Assembly: GCA_902803015.1 (NCBI GenBank)
Contig: CADCOL010000280.1
Coordinates: 1 to 15,629 of the forward strand
From: an uncultured Lachnospiraceae bacterium
GTDB taxonomy: Bacteria; Bacillota; Clostridia; Lachnospirales; Lachnospiraceae
Length of the DNA: 15,629 nt
Reading direction: 5' to 3'
Numbering within the stretch: the stretch's first letter is position 1; each line of letters opens with the position of its first letter. The position numbers were made by a program, and so were the translations under genes. This document shows positions 1 to 8,477 of this stretch, piece after piece. Below the pieces are notes generated by a model that was not told where the DNA came from, did not search any database, and saw nothing but the letters and a program-made list of their open reading frames with translations.

Positions 1-1536
1 GTTACCTCTTCGGTAGGTCCGGAACAAGAGTACTTCTTGGTACCCAAGGAAATGTATGACAAACGTCTCGACCTTCGTATGAGCGGCAGAACCTTATTCG
101 GAGCAAAAGCACCGAAGGGTCAGGAAATGGACGATCATTACTTCGGAATCATCAAACCCCGTGTACAGGCTTACATGGAAGAGTTAAACGAAGAACTTTG
201 GAAACTCGGAATCCTTGCAAAGACAGAACATAATGAGGTTGCTCCTTCCCAGCACGAGTTGGCACCAATTTATACAACTACAAATGTAGGTACGGATCAC
301 AACCAGCTGACGATGGAAATCATGCAAAAGATTGCATTAAAGCACGGACTTGTTTGCCTCCTTCATGAGAAACCTTTCGCAGGCGTAAACGGAAGCGGTA
401 AGCACAATAACTGGTCCATCGCAACCGATGAAGGACAAAACCTCTTATCACCAGGTGCTACTCCTTACGAAAATGCACAATTCCTCTTATTCCTCTGTGC
501 AGTCATTAAGGCAGTGGATGATTATCAGGATCTGTTAAGACTTTCCGTAGCAACCGCAGGAAACGATCACAGACTTGGTGCGAACGAGGCACCTCCCGCA
601 GTCGTTTCGATGTTCCTCGGAGATGAACTTCAGGCAGTACTCGATGCAATCGAAACCGATACACCGTACGCCGGAGCAGAAAAGACAAAGATGCAACTCG
701 GCGTTGATGTACTTCCGTTATTCAATCGCGATACAACCGATCGAAACCGTACTTCACCGTTTGCATTTACCGGTAATAAATTCGAATTCAGAATGCTTGG
801 TTCTTCCAACAGCATCGCATGCGCAAACATCATGCTGAACTCGGCAGTAGCGGAATCCTTAAAGATTTACGCAGACCGTCTGGAAGGTGTGGATGATTTC
901 GAAACCGCTCTTCATGAAATGATTAAGAAGACTATCAAAGATCATAAACGTATCATGTTCAACGGAAACGGTTATGACGATGCATGGATTGCAGAAGCGG
1001 AAAAGAGAGGCCTTTCCAATTACAAGACCACCGCAGACTGCATGCCTCATCTTCTGGATGAAAAGAACGTTAAGATGCTTACTTCCCACAAAGTATTTAC
1101 CGAGGAAGAACTTCATTCCAGAACCGAGATTATGCTTGAGAATTATTGCAAGTCCGTAACCATCGAAGCGAATACGATGGTTCAAATGGCTAAGACACAA
1201 ATCATTCCGGCGATTGAAAAATATGCTATGGACGTAGCAACCGGAGCGAATACAAAGAAGCAGTTAAATTCTTCCATCGCATGCAATTATGAAAGCAGCC
1301 TGGTAAGCAAGTTGTCCGAGTACAGCGACAAGGCATATGTACAAACCGCGGAACTGGAAAAAGTTGTAGCGGATTTGGCAGAGGCAAAGGACATCATCGA
1401 AGAATCCGCAATGATTCGCGATAATGTACTTCCGAAAATGGAAGAGCTCAGAAGCTCATGCGATGCCGCAGAAGAACTTACAGCGAAGAGTTATTGGCCG
1501 TTCCCGACCTATTCCGATTTACTGTTCGGCGTTTAA
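1..1536 (+). CDS. glnN: Glutamine synthetase type III, C-terminal part (5' end outside window)
   Basis: ATP-dependent ligation of ammonium to glutamate, giving glutamine; cytoplasmic. The reading frame is open from base 1, so the first ATG at 37 is internal. 511 residues are visible; GSIII proteins are usually about 700 residues, so roughly 190 N-terminal residues lie upstream. Seen: a GPEQEYFLV stretch at fragment residues 6-14 (the catalytic glutamate-rich strand of the glutamine synthetase fold), [11 protein letters not shown] from residue 130 (glutamate and ATP binding loop) and [11 protein letters not shown] followed by [10 protein letters not shown]. These NGSGKH and RNRTSPF forms are typical of GSIII rather than of the shorter GSI/GlnA. 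The C-terminal extension after the core (about the last 150 residues) is helical in character, as in GSIII. It lies 105 bases upstream of the ammonium transporter, which supplies its substrate. No frameshift. Identification is firm; its promoter is not in the window. Confidence 0.96.
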   Translation, partial: VTSSVGPEQEYFLVPKEMYDKRLDLRMSGRTLFGAKAPKGQEMDDHYFGIIKPRVQAYMEELNEELWKLGILAKTEHNEVAPSQHELAPIYTTTNVGTDHNQLTMEIMQKIALKHGLVCLLHEKPFAGVNGSGKHNNWSIATDEGQNLLSPGATPYENAQFLLFLCAVIKAVDDYQDLLRLSVATAGNDHRLGANEAPPAVVSMFLGDELQAVLDAIETDTPYAGAEKTKMQLGVDVLPLFNRDTTDRNRTSPFAFTGNKFEFRMLGSSNSIACANIMLNSAVAESLKIYADRLEGVDDFETALHEMIKKTIKDHKRIMFNGNGYDDAWIAEAEKRGLSNYKTTADCMPHLLDEKNVKMLTSHKVFTEEELHSRTEIMLENYCKSVTIEANTMVQMAKTQIIPAIEKYAMDVATGANTKKQLNSSIACNYESSLVSKLSEYSDKAYVQTAELEKVVADLAEAKDIIEESAMIRDNVLPKMEELRSSCDAAEELTAKSYWPFPTYSDLLFGV

Positions 1537-1544
1537 ACGGGAAA

Positions 1545-1565
1545 CCGGCACCAAACCGGTGCCGG
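1545..1565 (+). other. GC-rich hairpin between glnN and amt
   Basis: CCGGCACC (1545-1552) and GGTGCCGG (1558-1565) form a perfect 8-bp stem with a 5-base loop, starting 8 bases after the glnN stop codon. No T-run follows, so it does not meet the usual rule for an intrinsic terminator. It could be an mRNA-stabilising 3' end, a processing site that sets glnN and amt levels apart, or a weak terminator. No confident promoter was found between it and amt, which suggests amt is read from glnN transcripts. Confidence 0.5.
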
Positions 1566-1625
1566 CGGATGAAAGCATACGGCCAAGTAAATGGGGGTTA
1601 CAGTACTTTTCGACTGAAAACGACA

Positions 1626-1632
1626 AAAGGAG
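1626..1632 (+). promoter_or_regulatory. Ribosome binding site that decides the amt start
   Basis: AAAGGAG lies 9 bases before the ATG at 1642. The earlier in-frame ATG at 1633 abuts this site with no spacer and cannot use it well, so the start at 1642 is preferred. Confidence 0.8.
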
Positions 1633-1641
1633 ATGATCAGT

Positions 1642-3489
1642 ATGGATGCAATTGAAATTAAAACATTAATAGAAGAGACCGTATCGGGCAATGTATTTGC
1701 CGTTTGGTTTTTGGCAGGTGCGGCTCTGGTATTCTGGATGCAGGCCGGATTTGCCATGGTTGAGGCAGGATTCACCAGAGCAAAGAACACAGGAAACATC
1801 ATCATGAAGAACCTGATGGATTTCTGTATCGGTACCGTAGTATTTATTCTGATAGGTTTTTCCCTCTTAATGGGAGAGGATCTTGTAGGCCTTATCGGAA
1901 AACCGGGATTTGATTTATTCACTTCCTACGCAAACTTTGATTTTTCCAGTTTTGTATTTAACCTGGTATTCTGCGCAACAACGGCAACCATCGTATCCGG
2001 TGCCATGGCAGAAAGAACGAAATTCTTATCCTATTGTATTTATTCCGCTATCATTTCTGCTTTAATCTATCCGATTGAAGCACATTGGATCTGGGGCGGC
2101 GGCTGGCTTGCAGGTTTGGGATTCCATGATTTCGCAGGTTCCTGTGCAATCCACATGGTTGGCGGTATTTCCGCATTGATTGGTGCCAAATTACTTGGAC
2201 CCAGAATCGGTAAGTTCCAGAAGGATAAAGACGGTAAGGTAACGAAAGTAAATGCTTTCCCCGGACATAACATTACCATTGGTGCACTTGGTGTATTCAT
2301 CCTTTGGGTGGGCTGGTACGGATTCAACGGTGCAGCTGCAACGAGCGTTCCGCAGTTGGCATCCATCTTCTTAACCACTACAATCGCTCCTTCCGTAGCA
2401 ACGGTTGTATGTATGATTTTTACCTGGGTACGTTATAAGAAACCCGATGTATCGATGTGTTTGAATGCATCCCTTGCAGGTTTGGTAGCAATTACCGCAG
2501 GCTGTGACGTGACGGATGCATTCGGTTCCATCATTATCGGTGCAGTTGCAGGACTTTTGGTAGTATTCGGTGTTTGGTTCCTGGATTATGTATTACATAT
2601 TGACGATCCCGTCGGTGCAGTTGCAGTTCACTGCTTAAACGGTATCTGGGGTACCATCGCAGTCGGCTTGTTTGCAACGAGCACTGCTCCCGGATATTCC
2701 ATCGCAGATGCAAGCGGAGCAACCATTGAAGGTTTGTTCTACGGCGGCGGATTCAAGCTTTTGGGAATTCAGTTGTTAGGTTTCGGTTCCGTAGCGTGCT
2801 GGACCGCAGTTACCATTACCATCGCATTCTTAATCATTAAAGCGGTAATCGGACTTCGTGTTACCAGAGAAGAAGAGATTACCGGTCTGGATGCAACCGA
2901 ACACGGTCTTCCTTCCGCATATGCCGGATTCGCAATGCTTCCCGAGTACGTGGAAGAAGGTGCCGAGGGTGAGACGGTTGTTACGGGTACCGCACCTGTA
3001 GACGCAGCAGTAGAAGTAAGTGTTGCAGGCGGTGCAAGCGTAGCGGCAGACAAGCCGATTGTTGTAACCGGAGATGTTCCGGCAGCGGAAGCAATTCCTG
3101 TAACAAAGATGCCGACCTTCTCAAGCGACGGACACAAGTACACCAAGGTGGAAATCATCTGCAAGGAGGCACGCTTCGAAGCTTTGAAGTCTGCCATGAT
3201 GAAACTCGGTATTACCGGCATGACCGTATCCCATGTTCTTGGTTGCGGTATGCAGAAGGGTAAACCGGAATACTACAGAGGTGTTCAGATTGAAGCGAAC
3301 CTGCTTCCCAAGATCCAGGTGGATATCGTGGTCAGCAAGGTTCCTGTAAGAGATGTTATCGAGACGGCAAAGAAAGTTCTTTATACCGGTCATATCGGAG
3401 ACGGAAAGATCTTCGTATACGATGTTGAAAACGTAGTTAAGGTTCGTACCGGTGAAGAAGGATTCGATGCACTCCAGGATGTGGAGTAA
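1642..3489 (+). CDS. amt: Ammonium transporter fused to C-terminal PII (GlnK-like) domain
   Basis: Membrane channel for ammonium, 615 residues from the preferred ATG. Residues about 15-415 are the Amt/Rh channel with about eleven hydrophobic segments. Visible channel residues: D163 in FHDFAG, and the paired pore histidines H171 (CAIHMV) and H330 (AVAVHC), plus GWYGFNG. After a low-complexity Ala/Val/Gly-rich linker (about 430-495), residues about 498-615 form a complete PII domain: Q538 and K557 match the 2-oxoglutarate-binding Gln39 and Lys58 of E. coli GlnB, and TGHIGDGKIFV matches the nucleotide-binding B-loop. In separate systems GlnK plugs the channel when nitrogen is ample; here the plug is tethered (inference). 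The T-loop has Ile550 where E. coli PII has the uridylylated Tyr51, so control by uridylylation is unlikely. Sits between glnN and asnB. Amt-PII fusions are known in some bacteria; the identification is secure. Confidence 0.95.
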   Translation: MDAIEIKTLIEETVSGNVFAVWFLAGAALVFWMQAGFAMVEAGFTRAKNTGNIIMKNLMDFCIGTVVFILIGFSLLMGEDLVGLIGKPGFDLFTSYANFDFSSFVFNLVFCATTATIVSGAMAERTKFLSYCIYSAIISALIYPIEAHWIWGGGWLAGLGFHDFAGSCAIHMVGGISALIGAKLLGPRIGKFQKDKDGKVTKVNAFPGHNITIGALGVFILWVGWYGFNGAAATSVPQLASIFLTTTIAPSVATVVCMIFTWVRYKKPDVSMCLNASLAGLVAITAGCDVTDAFGSIIIGAVAGLLVVFGVWFLDYVLHIDDPVGAVAVHCLNGIWGTIAVGLFATSTAPGYSIADASGATIEGLFYGGGFKLLGIQLLGFGSVACWTAVTITIAFLIIKAVIGLRVTREEEITGLDATEHGLPSAYAGFAMLPEYVEEGAEGETVVTGTAPVDAAVEVSVAGGASVAADKPIVVTGDVPAAEAIPVTKMPTFSSDGHKYTKVEIICKEARFEALKSAMMKLGITGMTVSHVLGCGMQKGKPEYYRGVQIEANLLPKIQVDIVVSKVPVRDVIETAKKVLYTGHIGDGKIFVYDVENVVKVRTGEEGFDALQDVE

Positions 3490-3540
3490 GACTTCGATGA
3501 GACATCGGATTAACAAATGAATTAAATACAATGACGGGTC

Positions 3541-3568
3541 ACGCTTCCGGCTCATATGCCGGAGGCGT
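3541..3568 (+). terminator. Hairpin, possible weak terminator, between amt and asnB
   Basis: An 11-bp stem (3541-3551 with 3558-3568, one T-G wobble) with a 6-base loop. What follows is AT-rich but not a clean T-run: the nearest run of five Ts begins about 20 bases later. It may terminate partially or protect the amt mRNA 3' end. A smaller stem, CGATG-AGA-CATCG (3495-3507), lies just after the amt stop. A TATAAT at 3578-3583 has no matching -35 at 16-18 bases, and TTGCCT (3568) with TTAAAT (3591), 17 bases apart, is only a weak promoter candidate for asnB. Confidence 0.45.
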
Positions 3569-3620
3569 TGCCTGATTTATAATTAACTTTTTAAATTTAG
3601 AGAAAAACGAGGAAAAAACA

Positions 3621-5204
3621 ATGTGTTCAATCATGTGCTACTGCAAGGTCGGTGCAGATATTGATAAGTTTATGGAAGGATTCAAGGAAACCGTATCCAG
3701 AGGACCGGACCAAAGCCGCACCATTACCATTTCGGACGGAATCATGGGATTCCACCGTTTGGCAATCATGGGTCTTACTCCGGACGGTATGCAGCCGTTT
3801 GCCCTGAACGGAAACTATGTAATCTGCAACGGCGAGATATACGGTTTTGCACATTTGAAGAACGAATTAAAGAAAAAAGGATATACATTCCAAAGCGATT
3901 CGGACTGTGAGATTCTGCTTCCGCTCTATAAAGAATACGGAACGGACATGTTTGCACTTCTGGATGCGGAATATGCGTGTGTCATCTATGATGCGGAAAA
4001 AAGAGAATTTATAGCGGCTCGTGATCCGATTGGTATCAGACCGCTTTATTACGGATATGATAAGGATGGTGCAATCATTTTTGCCAGCGAAGCAAAGAAC
4101 CTGGTGAAACTTTGCGATAAGGTAATGCCGTTCCCGCCCGGACATTATTACAAAGGCGGAGAGTTTATCTGCTACGATGATCTGACAAAAGTAGAAAAAA
4201 TCTGCGAAGACGATTTGGAAACCGTTTGCAAAAACATTCATGACAAACTTGTGGCAGGTGTTGAGAAGAGACTGGTTGCGGATGCCAAAGTCGGATTCCT
4301 GCTTTCGGGCGGTCTGGATTCTTCCCTGGTATGTGCAATTGCCGCAAAGAAGAGCGATAAGCCGATCAGAACTTTTGCAATCGGAATGGAAACCGATGCC
4401 ATTGATTTAAAATACGCGAAACAGGTAGCAGATTATATCGGCAGCGAGCATACGGAAATCTACATGACAAAAGAAGAGGTGCTTTCTTCTCTGGAAGATG
4501 TCATCAAGATGCTCGGAACATTTGATATTACGACAATTCGTGCAAGCATGGGAATGTATCTTCTTTGCAAAGCCATTCATGAACAGACCGATATCAGGGT
4601 ACTTTTAACCGGTGAGATTTCCGATGAGTTGTTCGGATATAAATACACGGATTTTGCTCCTTCGCCGGAAGCATTTCAGAAAGAATCCGAAAAGAGAATT
4701 CATGAGCTTCATATGTACGATGTTTTAAGAGCGGACCGTTGTATTTCCGTAAACTCCCTGGAGGCCAGAGTTCCTTTCGGTGATTTGGATTTTGTGGAGT
4801 ATGTCATGAGCATCGATCCGGCCAAGAAAGTAAATGTTTACGGAAAAGGTAAATACCTTTTAAGACATGCATTCGAAGAAGGTGATTATCTGCCGTATGA
4901 TATTCTGATGAGAGAGAAGGCTGCGTTCTCCGATGCGGTCGGACATTCCATGGTGGATGATTTGAAAGAATACGCGGAAAGCTATTATACGGATGAAGAG
5001 TTTGAGACACTCCGTCAGAAATACACGCATGCACAGCCGTTTACAAAAGAGTCGCTGTTGTATCGTGAGATTTTTGAAAAATTCTATCCCGGACAGGGGG
5101 ATATGATTGTGGACTTCTGGATGCCGAACAAGGAATGGGAAGGATGTAACGTAAACGATCCTTCCGCAAGAGTATTGTCAAACTATGGTGACAGCGGAAA
5201 ATAA
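3621..5204 (+). CDS. asnB: Asparagine synthase (glutamine-hydrolysing)
   Basis: Makes asparagine from aspartate, ATP and glutamine; cytoplasmic, 527 residues (E. coli AsnB has 554). Residues 1-about 200 are the Ntn-type glutaminase domain: the nucleophile is Cys2, exposed once Met1 is removed, with RGPDQS, HRLAI, NGEIYG and SDCEI following in the family order. Residues about 210-527 are the synthetase domain, with the ATP pyrophosphatase P-loop SGGLDSS at 229-235 and GEISDELFGY at 331-340. A GAGGAAA ribosome site lies upstream of the ATG, and starting here places Cys2 correctly, which fixes the start. Odd: the N-terminus reads MCSIMCYC, adding Cys6 and Cys8 near the nucleophile, where E. coli has MCSIFGVF. 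The gene follows ammonium uptake and glutamine synthesis and so uses their product. Aspartate is the presumed acceptor; related AsnB-like enzymes can amidate other substrates, but the full-length match to housekeeping AsnB argues against that. Confidence 0.94.
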   Translation: MCSIMCYCKVGADIDKFMEGFKETVSRGPDQSRTITISDGIMGFHRLAIMGLTPDGMQPFALNGNYVICNGEIYGFAHLKNELKKKGYTFQSDSDCEILLPLYKEYGTDMFALLDAEYACVIYDAEKREFIAARDPIGIRPLYYGYDKDGAIIFASEAKNLVKLCDKVMPFPPGHYYKGGEFICYDDLTKVEKICEDDLETVCKNIHDKLVAGVEKRLVADAKVGFLLSGGLDSSLVCAIAAKKSDKPIRTFAIGMETDAIDLKYAKQVADYIGSEHTEIYMTKEEVLSSLEDVIKMLGTFDITTIRASMGMYLLCKAIHEQTDIRVLLTGEISDELFGYKYTDFAPSPEAFQKESEKRIHELHMYDVLRADRCISVNSLEARVPFGDLDFVEYVMSIDPAKKVNVYGKGKYLLRHAFEEGDYLPYDILMREKAAFSDAVGHSMVDDLKEYAESYYTDEEFETLRQKYTHAQPFTKESLLYREIFEKFYPGQGDMIVDFWMPNKEWEGCNVNDPSARVLSNYGDSGK

Positions 5205-5228
5205 AACAGATTCATCCGACGTCGTTTA

Positions 5229-5257
5229 TTGACAAGAGAGCAAATACGGAGTATATT
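5229..5257 (+). promoter_or_regulatory. Near-consensus sigma-A promoter upstream of the pyrG operon
   Basis: TTGACA (5229-5234, perfect -35) and TATATT (5252-5257, 5 of 6 at -10) are separated by exactly 17 bases. Transcription should begin near 5263-5267. An 8-base palindrome, CGACGTCG (5217-5224), lies just upstream of the -35 and could be an operator, but it is too short to trust. The predicted transcript meets the terminator at 5284 within about 20 bases. Confidence 0.8.
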
Positions 5258-5280
5258 TATTTACGTATTGATGAAAGACA

Positions 5281-5361
5281 ATGGCGTCTTTAGTGGGCGA
5301 AGTGCCCGCTAAAGACGCTTTTCTTATTTTCAGAGGAAATGTTAAAGGGGTTATTCATTAA
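5281..5361 (+). other. Possible small leader ORF (26 codons) across the pyrG attenuator
   Basis: An ORF opens at ATG 5281, runs through both terminator arms and the T-run, and ends with TAA at 5359-5361, which overlaps the pyrG ribosome site. It is in the same frame as pyrG. It encodes 26 residues beginning MASLVGEVPAKDAFL and matches nothing I recognise. Its own ribosome site is poor (only GAAAG at 5273-5277). A second mini-ORF (ATG 5271 to TAA 5312, MKDNGVFSGRSAR) overlaps it in another frame. ORFs this short arise often by chance, so this is a candidate only. Confidence 0.2.
5284..5330 (+). terminator. Strong intrinsic terminator / attenuator in the pyrG leader
   Basis: A 15-bp stem pairs 5284-5298 with 5304-5318 (one T-G wobble) around a 5-base loop, followed at once by TTTTCTTATTTT (5319-5330). 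It lies downstream of the promoter at 5229-5257 and 43 bases before the pyrG ATG, with no recognisable promoter in between. It therefore terminates both asnB read-through and transcripts begun at the pyrG promoter, and must be overcome for pyrG-dapL to be expressed. A competing stem, AAAGAC (5274-5279) with GTCTTT (5286-5291), would break the terminator's 5' arm. The Bacillus pyrG attenuator works through a G-run at the transcript start; no such run is present here. Confidence 0.88.
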
Positions 5362-6984
<1,623 letters not shown>

Positions 6985-7013
6985 TTGAAGAAACAGTTTG
7001 AGAGGAAATACAG

Positions 7014-8462
7014 ATGAGCATCCATGAAGAGTGCGGCGTATTCGGAATGATATCGAACAATACTACAGATGTAGGTCAGATGATCTACTATGGTTTGTAT
7101 GCACTTCAACACCGCGGTCAGGAAGGATGCGGAATCGTTGTCAATCATGACGGACTTTTCTCTTCGCATAAAGACCTGGGGCTGGTAAGCGAAGTATTCG
7201 GAAAAGAGAATCTTGCAAAACTTCCGCAGGGCGAAATGGCGGTCGGCCATGTCCGTTACGGAACGACGGGAGCGAATAACCGAAGCAACTGTCAACCGAT
7301 TGAAGTGAATCATCAAAAAGGCAGAATGGCGCTCGCGCACAACGGGAATCTTTCCAATGCGGCAAAACTGCGTGATGAACTGGAGCTGTCCGGAGCGATT
7401 TTTCACACGACTTCGGATACGGAGACGATTGCCTATATTATTACAAAAGAGCGCATTAAATGCGGTTCCATAGAAGATGCACTTACTAATGCAATGGATA
7501 TTTTACAAGGGGCTTATTCGCTTGTTCTGATGTCGCCCCAAAAACTGATTTGTGCAAGAGACCCTCACGGATTCCGCCCTTTGTGTTTCGGAAAAACAAA
7601 GGACGGGTCCTTTGTTGTTGCGTCGGAAAGCTGTGCGATTCATGCTGTCGGCGGGGAAGTCATTCGTGATGTGGAACCCGGAGAGATTCTTGTTTTCAGC
7701 AGACAGGAAAACGGAATTAAAATGCAGTCCATCCAGCGTCACTGCTATAAAGAAGAACGCAAGATTTGTATTTTCGAATATATCTACTTTGCAAGACCGG
7801 ATTCCGTGATAGACGGAATATCGGTCCACTCCGCACGTGTCAGCGCCGGAAGGGAACTTGCGAAAGAACATCCCGTGGATGCGGATATGGTAATCGGAGT
7901 ACCGGATTCGGGACTCGATGCTGCAATCGGATACAGTCTGGAATCAAGAATTCCGTACGGTATCGGACTGATTAAGAATAAGTATATCGGCAGGACCTTT
8001 ATTGCACCGGACCACAGACTGGATCAGGTTCGAATCAAACTTTCCGCAATAGAAGATGTGGTAAGGGATAAAAGAATTGTATTAATCGATGATTCGATTG
8101 TCAGGGGAACCACAAGCGGAAGACTGGTGAAGCTTCTTCGCGAAGCAGGAGCAAAAGAAATCCATATGAGGATTTCCGCACCACCTTTCCTTCATCCGTG
8201 TTATTATGGAACCGATATTGATTCCGAGGAGCATTTGATTGCCAATAAGCATACCGTTTCCGAAATTGCCGAACTGATCGGAGCGGATTCACTCGGATAC
8301 CTTCCGGTGGAGAAACTCGGATGTCTGATGCAGGAACGCTACCCGGATTATTTCAGCGGATATTGCAGTGCATGCTTTGACGGCAAATATCCGACCGAGA
8401 TTCCTACAGATACCAGAAAGGATAGATTTGAAATGCCGCTTTCTCAAAAAGAGAAAAAGTAG
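7014..8462 (+). CDS. purF: Amidophosphoribosyltransferase (glutamine PRPP amidotransferase), Fe-S type
   Basis: First committed step of purine synthesis: PRPP plus glutamine gives 5-phosphoribosylamine; cytoplasmic. 482 residues. The N-terminal Ntn glutaminase domain has its nucleophile at Cys7 in HEECGVFG, so a six-residue propeptide (MSIHEE) should be removed; the Bacillus subtilis enzyme has an 11-residue one. The C-terminal phosphoribosyltransferase domain carries the PRPP motif VLIDDSIVRGTTS with Asp359-Asp360. Four cysteines match the [4Fe-4S] ligands of the B. subtilis enzyme: Cys252 (KICIFEY), Cys396 (HPCYYG), Cys451 and Cys454 (YCSAC). The cluster is a structural, oxygen-sensitive element in that family and suits an anaerobe. 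AGAGGA lies 7 bases before the ATG. carA begins 15 bases after the stop, implying co-transcription with pyrG and carAB. It is unusual to find purF with pyrimidine genes rather than in a purine cluster. Confidence 0.96.
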   Translation: MSIHEECGVFGMISNNTTDVGQMIYYGLYALQHRGQEGCGIVVNHDGLFSSHKDLGLVSEVFGKENLAKLPQGEMAVGHVRYGTTGANNRSNCQPIEVNHQKGRMALAHNGNLSNAAKLRDELELSGAIFHTTSDTETIAYIITKERIKCGSIEDALTNAMDILQGAYSLVLMSPQKLICARDPHGFRPLCFGKTKDGSFVVASESCAIHAVGGEVIRDVEPGEILVFSRQENGIKMQSIQRHCYKEERKICIFEYIYFARPDSVIDGISVHSARVSAGRELAKEHPVDADMVIGVPDSGLDAAIGYSLESRIPYGIGLIKNKYIGRTFIAPDHRLDQVRIKLSAIEDVVRDKRIVLIDDSIVRGTTSGRLVKLLREAGAKEIHMRISAPPFLHPCYYGTDIDSEEHLIANKHTVSEIAELIGADSLGYLPVEKLGCLMQERYPDYFSGYCSACFDGKYPTEIPTDTRKDRFEMPLSQKEKK

Positions 8463-8477
8463 CGAAGAGGTTAACAG

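Noticed and set aside
1537..1641. A glutamine riboswitch (glnA RNA) before amt
   Set aside because: I could not match the conserved core of that riboswitch, which is known mainly from cyanobacteria and marine samples. Only a simple hairpin is visible.
3578..3583. TATAAT before asnB as a promoter
   Set aside because: There is no -35 match at 16-18 bases and no extended -10; the upstream bases lie in the hairpin arm.
5217..5224. CGACGTCG palindrome next to the pyrG -35 as an operator
   Set aside because: Eight bases, not repeated elsewhere near the promoters that I could see; chance is a sufficient explanation.
5258..5283. A Bacillus-type CTP-responsive pyrG attenuator using a G-run at the transcript start
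   Set aside because: The bases at the predicted start (about 5263-5267) contain no run of Gs, and the terminator 5' arm has no C/T-rich target for a poly-G end. The terminator itself is accepted; only this mechanism is rejected.
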